From: Bacillus sp. FJAT-27445
GTDB taxonomy: Bacteria; Bacillota; Bacilli; Bacillales; Cytobacillaceae
Direction: 5' to 3'
Length of the DNA: 64,000 nt
Assembly (NCBI RefSeq): GCF_001510665.1
Contig: NZ_LMTI01000003.1
Location: 661,379-725,378, forward strand
Part shown: positions 1 through 8,190 of the stretch, in pieces
Layout of the letters: the number at the start of each line of letters is the position of its first letter
Position numbering within the stretch: the stretch's first letter is position 1
Position numbers and translations under genes: made by a program
The notes under the pieces: generated by a model
The model's database searches: none
Told to the model about the DNA's origin: nothing
Seen by the model: the letters and a program-made list of their open reading frames with translations, nothing else

Positions 1-1
1 A

Positions 2-1096
2 TCCCTCACAAAGCTGCGCAGTGTCGGCGGCACGAAGGATGCACCGGCGATTACCCAGGTTTTTGAAGTTGGTACGAAATACATGATTGAAAGCGGCTAT
101 ATCGAGCCAATGCAGACATTCATTGACAAGGATAACTATGACCTTTCCCAGCTTGAAGATAACATCCTGAACTACTACCGCGTCGATGGGAAGCTGTATT
201 CCATGCCATTCAACTCCTCCACGCCGGTTATGATCTACAACAAGGATGCATTCAAGGAAGTTGGGCTTGATCCGGAAAATCCGCCACAAACCTTTAACGA
301 AGTAAAGGAAGCCGCAAAGGCGCTGACCAAGAAAAATGAACGTTTTGGTTTCTCCATGCTAACGTATGGCTGGTTCTTTGAACAGCTTGTCGCAACACAA
401 GGAGGGCATTATGTCGACAATGACAACGGCCGTTCCGACGATGCGACTAAGGCTGTCTTTAATGGAGAGGAAGGCCTTCGTGTCTTCAAATGGCTCGATG
501 AAATGAACAAAGCGGGAACCTTCGGAAACTATGGAACGAACTGGGATGATATCCGCGCCGCGTTCCAAACGGGCAAAGTGGCAATGTATATGGACTCATC
601 TGCCGGAGTTGCTGGTGCAATCAACAATTCTCCATTCGAAGTGGGAGTCGCCTACATTCCATATCCGGATGAAGCCGAAAGGCAGGGTGTAGCCATTGGC
701 GGCGCTTCCCTCTGGATGTCAAAGGGAATTGCCAAGGAAGAGCAGGAAGCAGCATGGGAGTTCATGAAGTTCCTTGCTACCCCAGAAAGCCAGGCGAAAT
801 GGCATGTAGGAACAGGCTATTTTGCCATCAACCCGGCTGCCTATGACCAGGATGTCGTTAAAACTGAATGGGAAAAGTACCCTCAATTCAAGGTAACAGT
901 TGACCAGCTTCAGGCAACGAAACCATCCTATGCGACCCAGGGCGCGCTGATTTCCGTATTCCCTGAATCGCGCCAGCAAGTGGTAACGGCCCTTGAAAAT
1001 ATGTATCAAGGCAAGTCTCCGCAGGAAGCGCTAGATCAGGCCGCTGAAGGTACGAACAGGGCGATTGAAATCGCTAATAAAACGAAGAAGAAATAA
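2..1096 (+). CDS. ugpB: Extracellular solute-binding protein of a UgpB-like ABC importer (5' end outside the window)
   Basis: The reading frame is open from base 2, so the start, signal peptide and lipobox lie upstream of the window; about 364 residues are visible. The sequence has the look of family 1 solute-binding proteins for sn-glycerol-3-phosphate or sugars: an N-lobe with MPFNSSTPVMIYNKDAF and a C-lobe with GGASLWMSKG and WEFMKFLATPESQAKWH. It would bind substrate outside the membrane for an ABC importer whose other genes should lie upstream. The glycerophosphodiester phosphodiesterase gene 102 bp downstream supports glycerol-3-phosphate or glycerophosphodiesters as substrate. Family assignment is strong; the exact substrate is inferred from the neighbour. 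Confidence 0.8.
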   Translation, partial: SLTKLRSVGGTKDAPAITQVFEVGTKYMIESGYIEPMQTFIDKDNYDLSQLEDNILNYYRVDGKLYSMPFNSSTPVMIYNKDAFKEVGLDPENPPQTFNEVKEAAKALTKKNERFGFSMLTYGWFFEQLVATQGGHYVDNDNGRSDDATKAVFNGEEGLRVFKWLDEMNKAGTFGNYGTNWDDIRAAFQTGKVAMYMDSSAGVAGAINNSPFEVGVAYIPYPDEAERQGVAIGGASLWMSKGIAKEEQEAAWEFMKFLATPESQAKWHVGTGYFAINPAAYDQDVVKTEWEKYPQFKVTVDQLQATKPSYATQGALISVFPESRQQVVTALENMYQGKSPQEALDQAAEGTNRAIEIANKTKKK

Positions 1097-1198
1097 TGGT
1101 TAATTAGGGTGGGGCAGCCTTCTTTCCTAGCAAAAAGAGTTTTGCAGGGGAATAGGCGCCTCCCCTTTTGAATTTTTTTACAAAAGAGGTGAGGCAAA

Positions 1199-1942
1199 AT
1201 GGGGAAGACTAAAATATTTGCACATCGGGGAAGCAAGGGAACCCATCCCGAAAATACGCTCGAGGCGTTCAGGGAGGCAATCAGGTTAGGTGTTGATGGT
1301 ATTGAGCTTGATGTCCACCTCTCGAAGGATGGCGAGCTGGTAATCATCCATGATGAAACCGTCGACCGGACGACGAATGGGTCGGGAAATGTAAGGGACA
1401 TGACGGTTGAGGAGCTGAAAAGCCTTGATGCGGGCTCCTGGTTTGGCTGGGAATTCCAGGGCGCCACGATTCCGACGCTGGATGAGGTATTGGCGCTTCT
1501 AAAAGGGACCGGCATCAGGCTCAATGTAGAAATCAAAAGCGATGTCATCCCGTACAAAGGCATTGAAAAAAAGGTGCTCGAAGCCCTCGCGCGGCATTCC
1601 TATAAGGAAAATGCAATTATTTCTTCCTTTAACCATTACAGCCTGAAACGGGTGAGGGAACTTGATGCGGAGGTGGAGACCGCTATCCTCTTTATGGAAG
1701 TTCTCCATGAACCGTGGGAGTATGCAAAAACCATTGGTGCTTTTGGGCTTCATGTCCATACTCCGGTTGCCTATACTGAAATGGCCAGGACCGCAGCTGA
1801 TCTCGGAGTCCCGGTCCGCGTATTCACGGTAAATAAGGAGAAAAAGATGAAAGAGCTTATCGAGATGGGAATTGAGACCATAATGACCGATTACCCGGAA
1901 CGCGCACTTGAAATCCGAAGCGAGCGTGGCGGAGGGGAATAG
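1199..1942 (+). CDS. ugpQ: Glycerophosphodiester phosphodiesterase (UgpQ/GlpQ type, cytosolic)
   Basis: A 247-residue GDPD-family TIM barrel that hydrolyses glycerophosphodiesters to glycerol-3-phosphate and an alcohol. Near the N-terminus are the HRG motif followed by PENT, then ELDVHLSKDGELVIIHDE carrying the metal-binding Glu/Asp and catalytic His. NVEIKS later supplies another metal-ligand region. There is no signal peptide, which fits the short cytosolic UgpQ form rather than secreted GlpQ. The start has a good ribosome site (AGAGGTGAGG, 5 bases before ATG). It follows the binding-protein gene on the same strand, so imported glycerophosphodiesters would be cleaved inside the cell. Confidence 0.9.
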   Translation: MGKTKIFAHRGSKGTHPENTLEAFREAIRLGVDGIELDVHLSKDGELVIIHDETVDRTTNGSGNVRDMTVEELKSLDAGSWFGWEFQGATIPTLDEVLALLKGTGIRLNVEIKSDVIPYKGIEKKVLEALARHSYKENAIISSFNHYSLKRVRELDAEVETAILFMEVLHEPWEYAKTIGAFGLHVHTPVAYTEMARTAADLGVPVRVFTVNKEKKMKELIEMGIETIMTDYPERALEIRSERGGGE

Positions 1943-2092
1943 GGAGTTTTGGGAGGGACCTGGAGCGGCGGGTCCTTCTTTTTTTTGGGGGGGAAATACC
2001 GGTCGGTTGGCGGGTTGGAATCGAGGTTTGCCTTGTTTTTTTGTGGGATAGTGCTGCCATTTGGACAAGGAACAAGAGTTTTCGAGGTTTGG

Positions 2093-2556
2093 TGTCAGAT
2101 AAAGCCGAGATATGTGACAAGCGTAGGTGAATATCGGGTTAGGTTGTCAGATAAAGCCTTGTTATCTGACAAGCGGAGGCTGAAATCGGGTTAGGTTGTC
2201 AGATAAAGCCTTGTTATCTGACAAGCGCCGGCTGGAATTGGGTTGGGTTGTCAGATAAAGCCATGATATGTGACAAGCTTAAGCGAAAATCGGGTTGGGT
2301 TGTCAGATAAAGCCATGATATATGACAAGCTTAAGCGAAAATCGGGTTGGGTTGTCAGATAAAGCCATGATATCTGACAAGCTTAAGCGAAAATCGGGTT
2401 GGGTTGTCAGATAAAGCCATGATATGTGACAAGCGTAGGTGAAAATCGTGTTAGGTTGTCAGATAAAGCCATGATATGTGACAAGCTTAAGCGAAAATCG
2501 GGTTGGCTTGTCAGAATAAATCCGAATATCTAACAAGCGCAGCGAAAATCGTTACT
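2093..2556. repeat. 52-bp tandem repeat array, nine units, each with a 29-bp imperfect palindrome
   Basis: Units begin with TGTCAGATAAAGCC at 2093, 2145, 2197, 2249, 2301, 2353, 2405, 2457 and 2509, so the period is exactly 52 bp throughout. Each unit holds TTGTCAGATA and TATCTGACAA (or TATGTGACAA) around a 9-base centre, a 29-bp hairpin-capable palindrome, then a 23-bp linker that in several units contains GCTTAAGC. Outer units are more diverged than central ones. It fills the gap between ugpQ and the broken acetyltransferase. No unique spacers occur, so this is not CRISPR. A related array lies at 63485-63600. Confidence 0.95.
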
Positions 2557-2557
2557 A

Positions 2558-3032
2558 TTAGCTTTTAAAAACACTGATGAAATAATCTTCTTCTAGAAAG
2601 TCCCCCATATATTCGAGGCCGCACCCTGTATAAAAGTTCTTGAGCTTTTTGTTTCCAGCCCAGTAGTCAAGGTAAAGGGGCTTGCCGGCGGTTTCCGCTA
2701 AAGAGCATGAGAAAGAAACGATTTCTCTTCCAATCCCATGCCCCTGATAGGTTGGGAGAATGGCGATCTTTGAAAGGTACAGGCTGTCTTCTTCCAACCT
2801 GCAAGCCTGAAAAATTGCCCACCCTCCCGATCCAAAATGCCCCAACGATGATTCCGCCCAATTCGGATGTATAGACTTCATGCCTATCAATCGCCTCTTT
2901 TACGATATCCTCCCGCCACGGATAGTCCCATTGGTGAATCCCTTTCATTTGAACCTGCAAAGTGACTTCATCATAAAGCGCAACGATATCACTGCATTTT
3001 TTACGATCAGCGACCTTAAATGTTGGCGCCAT
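2558..3032 (-). pseudogene. GNAT-family N-acetyltransferase, frameshifted
   Basis: The N-terminal part reads from ATG at 3032 in one frame to about residue 67 (VYTSELGGIIVGAFW). The rest of the domain continues in another frame (GGWAIFQACRLEEDSLYLSK) to a stop at 2558. The second part holds the acetyl-CoA motif YQGHGIGREIV and a typical C-terminal FYTGCGLEYMG. Together they give a normal GNAT length of about 158 residues. The break is near 2820-2835, in a G-rich stretch (GGGAGGGTGGG on the minus strand), so it is either a real one-base indel or a sequencing error. Substrate unknown. Confidence 0.75.
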
Positions 3033-3166
3033 GCTGTTACCCCCCAGTGCATTCTTTTTAAAATAAGTGTAATCCAGCCGGCCGTGAAAAGGGAATCAAA
3101 TTGTCCGCTTTCTGGGTGACAATCAACAGTGTTTCCCTTAAGATGGAAGATAAAGGGGGAGTTTGC

Positions 3167-3439
3167 ATGCAGGTCAAAGTGTTTGCCAATCTCCGCGTGA
3201 TATGCGGGGGCGTGACTGTTGAAGTGAAGCCTGAAGGCCACAGGGTCATAGATGTTTTGGAGAAAATGGTCGAGATGTTCCCCGATATTGAAGAGGAAAT
3301 TTTCACTTCAGATCGGACACTTAAGGATTTCGTCCATGTCTACATAAACGGAAAGAATATTGTCCATTTGGCCGGGCTGGAAACGGCGGTCAGCGAGACG
3401 GACCAGTTCGCGCTGTTCCCTCCGGTTGCGGGCGGTTAA
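3167..3439 (+). CDS. MoaD/ThiS-family sulfur carrier protein
   Basis: A 90-residue beta-grasp protein ending in PPVAGG. The C-terminal Gly-Gly is the hallmark of MoaD/ThiS proteins, which are adenylated by an E1-like enzyme and then carry sulfur as a thiocarboxylate, here probably for pterin dithiolene formation. ATG at 3167 is chosen over upstream starts because AAAGGGGGAG lies just before it. It is followed after one base by a 91-residue gene that also ends in GG. The best partner enzyme in the window is the MoeB/ThiF-like protein at 10208-11230, beside a tungsten-type AOR. I infer that this carrier serves the tungstopterin cofactor rather than thiamine. Confidence 0.85.
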   Translation: MQVKVFANLRVICGGVTVEVKPEGHRVIDVLEKMVEMFPDIEEEIFTSDRTLKDFVHVYINGKNIVHLAGLETAVSETDQFALFPPVAGG

Positions 3440-3440
3440 A

Positions 3441-3716
3441 ATGAAGGAAACCATTCTTGAATTCCGCGGCATCAATCGCCGCCATCTCGAAATGTACTTT
3501 GAGGAACTTGGCGGCATGCGGACGAACGAACCAGGACTGCCAGGGCAGTACAGGGGAGGCAACTGGACTGGAGAAATCCTTTCGGAAAAAGAAATTGCCT
3601 TCACGCCCACCTTCAAAGTCAATGCTGTCCAGGTCAGATTCCGGGCTGAAACAGATGAAGAGCTTGCCGCGTTTATTAAAAGCTACCGCTATAAAACGAC
3701 CAGGGTCGGCGGGTAG
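3441..3716 (+). CDS. Conserved-looking small protein with C-terminal Gly-Gly, paired with MoaD-like gene
   Basis: I do not recognise a named family. The 91-residue product starts at ATG 3441, one base after the MoaD-like stop, so the two are almost certainly co-translated. It is charged and soluble with no membrane segment. Visible elements are an N-terminal ETILEFRGINRRHLEMYFEELGG, a glycine/proline-rich middle and a C-terminal end TTRVGG. The terminal Gly-Gly matches the tail of its neighbour and is unusual for an unrelated protein. A role beside the sulfur carrier, in cofactor assembly for the AOR, is inferred from position only. Confidence 0.7.
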   Translation: MKETILEFRGINRRHLEMYFEELGGMRTNEPGLPGQYRGGNWTGEILSEKEIAFTPTFKVNAVQVRFRAETDEELAAFIKSYRYKTTRVGG

Positions 3717-3805
3717 GCCATTGGTTTCAGAAAATCGCCGGAATTGAAAAACGGAATACCTCCAGTATTGGGAGGGCGTCCGGGTACTTAAATAGAAATT
3801 GCATT

Positions 3806-3830
3806 GCACCCGATTTATTGGGTGCTTTTT
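3806..3830 (+). terminator. Rho-independent terminator after the MoaD-like pair
   Basis: GCACCC and GGGTGC form a 6-bp stem around an 8-base loop, followed by TTTTT. It ends the two-gene MoaD-like unit. The remaining 300 bp before the nucleoside hydrolases shows no further gene that I can support. Confidence 0.75.
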
Positions 3831-4129
3831 CATTTTCAAAAGCATGCTAGTTAATAGGGCGCTGATTCTTTTCAAGTGTCCACCCTAGTGAACAGCGTTG
3901 GTCACTTTTTAATGTCTACCTTAGCGATAGCGGGTAAAGTTGTTTTGGATTTATTTGGGACGCCAAAATAGGAGTGTGCAGTTTCCGACAGGTGCATGGG
4001 CCCAAAGGATTTTTTTAAAAAAGCGGGGTTGAACATGGATGTAGCCGAAACACACGATAAAATGATATTCTGATTTATGTTAGAAGAGCGTTTATACATT
4101 ACAACAAGTGAAAAGCAGGTGAGGTAGTG

Positions 4130-5092
4130 GTGAAAAAAGTAATTCTGGATATTGATACTGGCATTGATGACGCTCTCGCCATTCTTTATCTTTTAAAACA
4201 TCCAAATGTTGAGGTAAAGGGCCTGACGACAGGCTTCGGGAATGTTAGTGTGGAACAGGCGACATTCAATACCCTTCAAATCGCCGAGCTGGCCGGGGCG
4301 TCGGATGTTCCGGTTTTTGCCGGGGCTTCCAGGCCGTTCTTACGGGAGTGGAAAGGGCCAGTCGTCCATGTTCATGGCGAAAATGGCATCGGGAATGTTT
4401 CCCTGCCAGCTCCAATAGCAAAAGCCCAGGAGGAGAGGGCATCCGACTTCATCGTCCGCGCGGTGAATGAAGAGCCGGGCGAAATTTCGGTGATTACCGT
4501 CGGGCGCATGACCAATCTAGCCGAGGCGCTGGCCAAGGATCCATCTCTTCCGAAAAAGGTGAAGGAGGTCGTCATCATGGGCGGCGCGGTGACTGTGCCG
4601 GGAAATGTTACCCCAGTATCCGAAGCCAACATCGCCGGCGATCCGGAAGCCTCGAATATGGTATTCGAGGCTGGCTTCCCGCTGACAATGGTCGGCCTGG
4701 ATGTCACGATGCAAACTCAAATCACGGCCGAAGACATGGTCTGGATGGTAAGCCAGAAGGATGAAACGAATGCGGAACTCATCGATGCGCTGGACGAAAT
4801 GGTCCGTTTCAGGCTCGATGCCTATAAAAAGATGGATGGGATCGACGGCAGCCCGCTCCACGATCCATTGGCGGTAGCCGTTACCCTTCATCCTGACATG
4901 GTAAAAACTAAACCAATGCTTGTTGCGATTGAAACGAAAGGCTCTCTCTCCTCAGGCGCTACGATTGCCGATCTGCGTGGACGGGAAGGCTCTCATCCGA
5001 ATGTGAACGTCTGCCTTGAAGTCGACGCGGAGCGGTTCATCAAGGAATTCGTTGAAGTCGTTTCCGGCAAGCAAAGGGAGGTTTTAGAATGA
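4130..5092 (+). CDS. Nucleoside hydrolase (IunH/RihA family), first of two tandem copies
   Basis: About 320 residues of the inosine-uridine nucleoside hydrolase family, which releases ribose from nucleosides for salvage. The N-terminal DIDTGIDDA is the calcium-binding DxDxxxDD signature. VTVGRMTNLAEAL, VVIMGGAV and the C-terminal SPLHDPLAVAVTLHP carry the other conserved acidic and His residues. GTG at 4130 is preferred to the adjacent GTG at 4127: AGGTGAGG lies 5 bases before it and the paralogue starts MKKVILD in the same way. Its stop overlaps the next start by 4 bases (ATGA). Which nucleosides it prefers cannot be told from sequence alone. Confidence 0.9.
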   Translation: MKKVILDIDTGIDDALAILYLLKHPNVEVKGLTTGFGNVSVEQATFNTLQIAELAGASDVPVFAGASRPFLREWKGPVVHVHGENGIGNVSLPAPIAKAQEERASDFIVRAVNEEPGEISVITVGRMTNLAEALAKDPSLPKKVKEVVIMGGAVTVPGNVTPVSEANIAGDPEASNMVFEAGFPLTMVGLDVTMQTQITAEDMVWMVSQKDETNAELIDALDEMVRFRLDAYKKMDGIDGSPLHDPLAVAVTLHPDMVKTKPMLVAIETKGSLSSGATIADLRGREGSHPNVNVCLEVDAERFIKEFVEVVSGKQREVLE

Positions 5093-6021
5093 AAAAAGTC
5101 ATCCTTGATGTTGATACTGGTATTGATGATGCAATGGCGATTGCGTATGCCGCTCTTTCCGAGGACATAGACCTCGTCGGGCTTACGACCTGCTTCGGAA
5201 ATACGTCGGTGGAGGAAGCAACCCGAAATACACTGCAGCTATTAGAATTGCTTGGGCGTGAGGATATCCCGGTTTGCCCGGGGGCGACGAAGCCGTTGTT
5301 CAGGCCGCATTTGAAGCAAAAGGCGGCATTCATCCATGGCGACGATGCGATGGGGAACCACTCGCTCCCATTGCCAAAAACAAAGCCGTCCGAAAAGCAC
5401 GGGGTTGAGTTCATGGTTGAGATGATCCACAACCACCCAAAGGAAATCACCCTTGTCTGTGTAGGCAGCATGACAAACCTTGCGCTTGCTGTCATGAAAG
5501 ATCCGTCTATCATTGAAAAAGTGGAACGCGTTGTCATCATGGGCGGTGCTGTAACCGTGCCAGGAAACGCGACAGCGGCGGCGGAGGCCAATATCTATAC
5601 GGACCCTGAAGCGGCCGAATATGTTTTCCGATCTGGGCTGGCGGTCACAATGGTAGGCCTTGACGTTACAATGCAAACGCTCCTTCCAAGGGAACAGCTT
5701 GCGGTATGGAGGAAGAAGCAAACGCCGCTTGGCGATTTCATGGCTCATATTGTGGAGTTTTACATAAATGCCTACCAGAACTCTCTTCCGGGCATCAAAG
5801 GCTGCGCGCTCCATGACCCGCTCGCGATTGGTGCAGTCATCCACCCTGCTTTTATAAAAACTAAACCACTCCATATTCAGGTCGATTGCGAAGGCATCCA
5901 CTCCGTCGGCAGGACGATTGCTGATTTGCGGAGTATCCCGGCGAACCGGCCGAATGTCGACGTGGCGCTGGAAGTCGACGCCGTGGGATTCCTCAAGCAT
6001 TTCCTGAGCGTAGTGGTCTGA
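5089..6021 (+). CDS. Nucleoside hydrolase (IunH/RihA family), second tandem copy
   Basis: A 310-residue paralogue of the preceding gene and translationally coupled to it (ATGA overlap). It keeps the calcium-site motif DVDTGIDDA, VCVGSMTNLALAV, VVIMGGAVTVPGNAT and the late HDPLAIGAVIHP. The two copies share extended blocks (for example VGLDVTMQT) but differ in the helical middle that shapes the substrate pocket, so they may split substrates. The pair sits just upstream of a DMT-type transporter, separated by a terminator. Confidence 0.9.
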   Translation: MKKVILDVDTGIDDAMAIAYAALSEDIDLVGLTTCFGNTSVEEATRNTLQLLELLGREDIPVCPGATKPLFRPHLKQKAAFIHGDDAMGNHSLPLPKTKPSEKHGVEFMVEMIHNHPKEITLVCVGSMTNLALAVMKDPSIIEKVERVVIMGGAVTVPGNATAAAEANIYTDPEAAEYVFRSGLAVTMVGLDVTMQTLLPREQLAVWRKKQTPLGDFMAHIVEFYINAYQNSLPGIKGCALHDPLAIGAVIHPAFIKTKPLHIQVDCEGIHSVGRTIADLRSIPANRPNVDVALEVDAVGFLKHFLSVVV

Positions 6022-6091
6022 CCACTTTGGTGGCGGAAATTTATTAACTCGTTTTTGGCTGCCAGATTGTAAATAGGGTAAAATTTTAGGG

Positions 6092-6156
6092 AAGCCGTTC
6101 CCGTGGAAAAAAGCGGAAACAAGTTTCCGTTCTCCACCGGGAGCGGCTTTTCTTTT
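6092..6156 (+). terminator. Rho-independent terminator after the nucleoside hydrolases
   Basis: AAGCCG with CCCG and TGGA on the left pairs with TCCA, CCGGG and CGGCTT on the right, with an inner GGAAAC/GTTTCC stem. It is followed by TTTTCTTTT. Confidence 0.8.
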
Positions 6157-6204
6157 ACACATGGAAAGGCTTAAGGTTAATCGGAATTCGGAAGGGTTGA
6201 TTAG

Positions 6205-7095
6205 TTGAATAGAATGCTTGGTATATTATCGGTATTATTAGCGGCTTCCATATACGGGTTTGTGAATACGATTGTGAAGCTCGCCTATGCGGACGGCTTT
6301 GATTTTCCGGAGCTGACAATCAGCCAGTACGTATACGGCACGCTTGGCCTTATTATTCTTATTTTGGCGACACGGTCTTTTGGAAAAGTAACACTCCGGG
6401 ATTACTTAAAGCTGCTTGCAGTCGGGGGATTCGGCCTCGGCGGAACGAGCCTTGCCCTTTATAAAAGCCTTGCCTATGTGCCAACGTCCGTTTCATTGGT
6501 GATGCTGTTCCAATTCACGTGGATCGGCCTCCTGATTGAAATGTTCGTTTTAAAAAGAAAGATTCACCGGAACGAGTGGCTTGCGGTCGCCATTGTGCTC
6601 GTCGGTACGCTCCTTGTGCTCCGGATAACCGGAGTCGATTCGGAAACCATTAACGCGCCGGGCCTGATTTACGGATTCATAGCTGCGATTTGTTATTCCG
6701 TTTTCCTAATCGGGGCATCCGTACTGCCGGAAACCATCCCGCAGTTTTATAAAAACGGCTTGATGGTGTCCGGAACGCTTGTATTGCTTTTTGTGGGGTT
6801 TGCGGTGACGACGCCGATCGCGGAAATAAACCCGTTCGGCGCGGTGCTGAAATGGGGGCTGTTGCTTGGAATACTCGCCCAGCTCCTGCCTCCGGTCCTG
6901 TTCACTTACGGCGCGCCTAAAATCGGCGGAACGCTCACATCCATTTTGAGTTCAGTCGAGCTGCCGGTCGGCATCATCGCTTCGAACCTGATTTTGGGTG
7001 AACAGGTCGTCCTCGTCCAGTGGATCGGGATGCTGCTCATCCTTACCGGGATTGTCGTGTCGCAGCTGCGGCCGGGTGAAGCGGGGAAGGCGTAG
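6205..7095 (+). CDS. DMT/EamA-family membrane transporter
   Basis: A 296-residue integral membrane protein with about ten hydrophobic segments in two EamA repeats. The first repeat includes GLGGTSLALYKSLAYVP and the second AQLLPPVLFTYGAPKIGGT followed by SSVELPVGI and GEQVVLVQWIGMLLI, the typical end of this family. The start is TTG at 6205 with GAAGGG 8 bases upstream. Such proteins export or import metabolites; the substrate cannot be assigned. Nucleoside or base transport is possible given the hydrolases upstream, but a terminator separates them. Confidence 0.85.
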   Translation: MNRMLGILSVLLAASIYGFVNTIVKLAYADGFDFPELTISQYVYGTLGLIILILATRSFGKVTLRDYLKLLAVGGFGLGGTSLALYKSLAYVPTSVSLVMLFQFTWIGLLIEMFVLKRKIHRNEWLAVAIVLVGTLLVLRITGVDSETINAPGLIYGFIAAICYSVFLIGASVLPETIPQFYKNGLMVSGTLVLLFVGFAVTTPIAEINPFGAVLKWGLLLGILAQLLPPVLFTYGAPKIGGTLTSILSSVELPVGIIASNLILGEQVVLVQWIGMLLILTGIVVSQLRPGEAGKA

Positions 7096-7152
7096 AGTTC
7101 GGGCTTTAGATCGACGTCGCGGTCCCGTACTAAAGGAAACATAAAAAACAAT

Positions 7153-7190
7153 GCCCCGCCGGCTAGGTTACTGGTGGGGCGTTTTTTTTT
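7153..7190 (+). terminator. Strong terminator between convergent genes
   Basis: GCCCCGCC pairs with GGTGGGGC around the loop, followed by G and nine T on the plus strand. On the minus strand it is followed by a weaker T-rich tract, so it may also serve the convergent methyltransferase. Confidence 0.85.
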
Positions 7191-7200
7191 GGCCCTGAAA

Positions 7201-7262
7201 CGGTCTTGAGAACACCTGGTCGACATAGAAGTTCTTCTTAACTTCGATGAAGACAGTTTCAG
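7201..7262. repeat. Diverged copy of the CGGTCTTGAGAA / AAGACAGTTTCA intergenic element
   Basis: CGGTCTTGAGAA opens the stretch and ATGAAGACAGTTTCAGCTGG closes it. The same two blocks occur closer together at 60475-60515, where the element is part of a 52-bp repeat. Internally GTTCTTC and GAAGAC can pair. No gene is visible here. Confidence 0.5.
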
Positions 7263-7334
7263 CTGGCAAACCGGAATCAAAGTGTCTTCAATCTTCTGAG
7301 ATTATAAATAAATTATTAAACTCCGTTTCTATTT

Positions 7335-8048
7335 TCACCTTTTTCCTGCTGTTGCCTTAATGATAAGAAAGTTCGGCGTTTTCAGCAGCCTGCCATAGGA
7401 AACGGGATTTAGCCTTTTAAATGTTTCTGTAGGCTGGGGCTCGATGACTTCATTTATTTTAAAAAAGGCAAGGGTATCGTTCAAAATCGCATGCAGAGGC
7501 CTTCGGAAAAATGGCACATCGAAAACTTTCCCTTCCTTACGCCATTGATCAATAATGAGCTCCGTTGAAAAATAGCTTGGTTCCTTAAGAAGCTTTATAT
7601 CGGAGAAAGGGTGGTGGACTGAAAATAGGAAGCTCCCTCCAGGATTCAAAATCCGTTTGAATTCACTGAACGTAAAGTGCCACTCCTTCAAATAATGGAG
7701 GGTGAGCGAACTGATAACATAGTCGAACGAGTGGTCGGTAAACGGGAAGGGTTCAGTCAGGTCGTGGCAAAAGACCTCGGCTTTGTCCCCAATACGCCTT
7801 TTCGCTGCGGTAACCATTTCGGGGCTTAAATCGATTGCGACAACCTTTGCACCCCGGTTGGCCAGTTCTAGAGCATACCATCCCGCAGCACAGCCCGCAT
7901 CAAGAACCACTTTACCCGTTAAATCCTGAGGCAGAGCCGCGAGCATGGCAGGCCGCTCATATTCACTATTGTACAAACTGTCCGTGTCGACCGATTTTTC
8001 ATATGCGCTGGAAAGCTGGTTGAAAACCTCTTTTACTTTGTCTTTCAT
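7335..8048 (-). CDS. Class I SAM-dependent methyltransferase
   Basis: A 237-residue methyltransferase of the Methyltransf_11/25 type. The SAM-binding glycine-rich loop is VVLDAGCAAGWYALEL (about residues 47-62), followed by VVAIDLSPEM (motif II), the acidic loop region FDYVISSLTLHYL and NPGGSFLFSVHHPF. The start has GAGGTGACCC directly before ATG. The acceptor substrate is unknown. It lies downstream of the AOR gene on the same strand, but a terminator between them suggests separate transcription. Confidence 0.85.
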   Translation of the reverse strand: MKDKVKEVFNQLSSAYEKSVDTDSLYNSEYERPAMLAALPQDLTGKVVLDAGCAAGWYALELANRGAKVVAIDLSPEMVTAAKRRIGDKAEVFCHDLTEPFPFTDHSFDYVISSLTLHYLKEWHFTFSEFKRILNPGGSFLFSVHHPFSDIKLLKEPSYFSTELIIDQWRKEGKVFDVPFFRRPLHAILNDTLAFFKINEVIEPQPTETFKRLNPVSYGRLLKTPNFLIIKATAGKR

Positions 8049-8071
8049 GGGTCACCTCGAAATATGCTATT

Positions 8072-8108
8072 GGAAAAGAAAAGGCTCCTGCACAAATCGT
8101 GCAGAAGC
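8072..8108 (-). terminator. Terminator of the AOR gene
   Basis: On the minus strand GGCTTCTGCAC pairs with GTGCAGGAGCC around a short loop, followed by TTTTCTTTT. It separates the AOR from the methyltransferase. Confidence 0.75.
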
Positions 8109-8164
8109 CCTTGTTTACTTTTCAAAAGATGGTGCAAAGTAGCGCTTAATTTGAGGCAATGGAT

Positions 8165-8179
8165 ACGTCCCCTGCCTCA
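8165..8179. repeat. Single arm of the GCAGGGGACGT dispersed element
   Basis: ACGTCCCCTGCCTCA here is the complement of the arms seen at 13176-13190 and 16891-16905. It sits directly after the AOR stop codon. Confidence 0.6.
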
Positions 8180-8190
8180 CTGCTTCACTC

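Noticed and set aside
1036..1563. 175-codon minus-strand open frame
   Set aside because: Overlaps the certain ugpQ gene and gives a Ser/Pro-rich translation without motifs.
2093..2556. Regular repeats considered as a CRISPR array
   Set aside because: Units are contiguous and similar over the whole 52 bp; there are no unique spacers and no cas genes.
5242..6162. 306-codon open frame antisense to the second nucleoside hydrolase
   Set aside because: The sense frame has all family motifs; the antisense product is Arg/His/Cys-rich without a recognisable fold and runs through the terminator.
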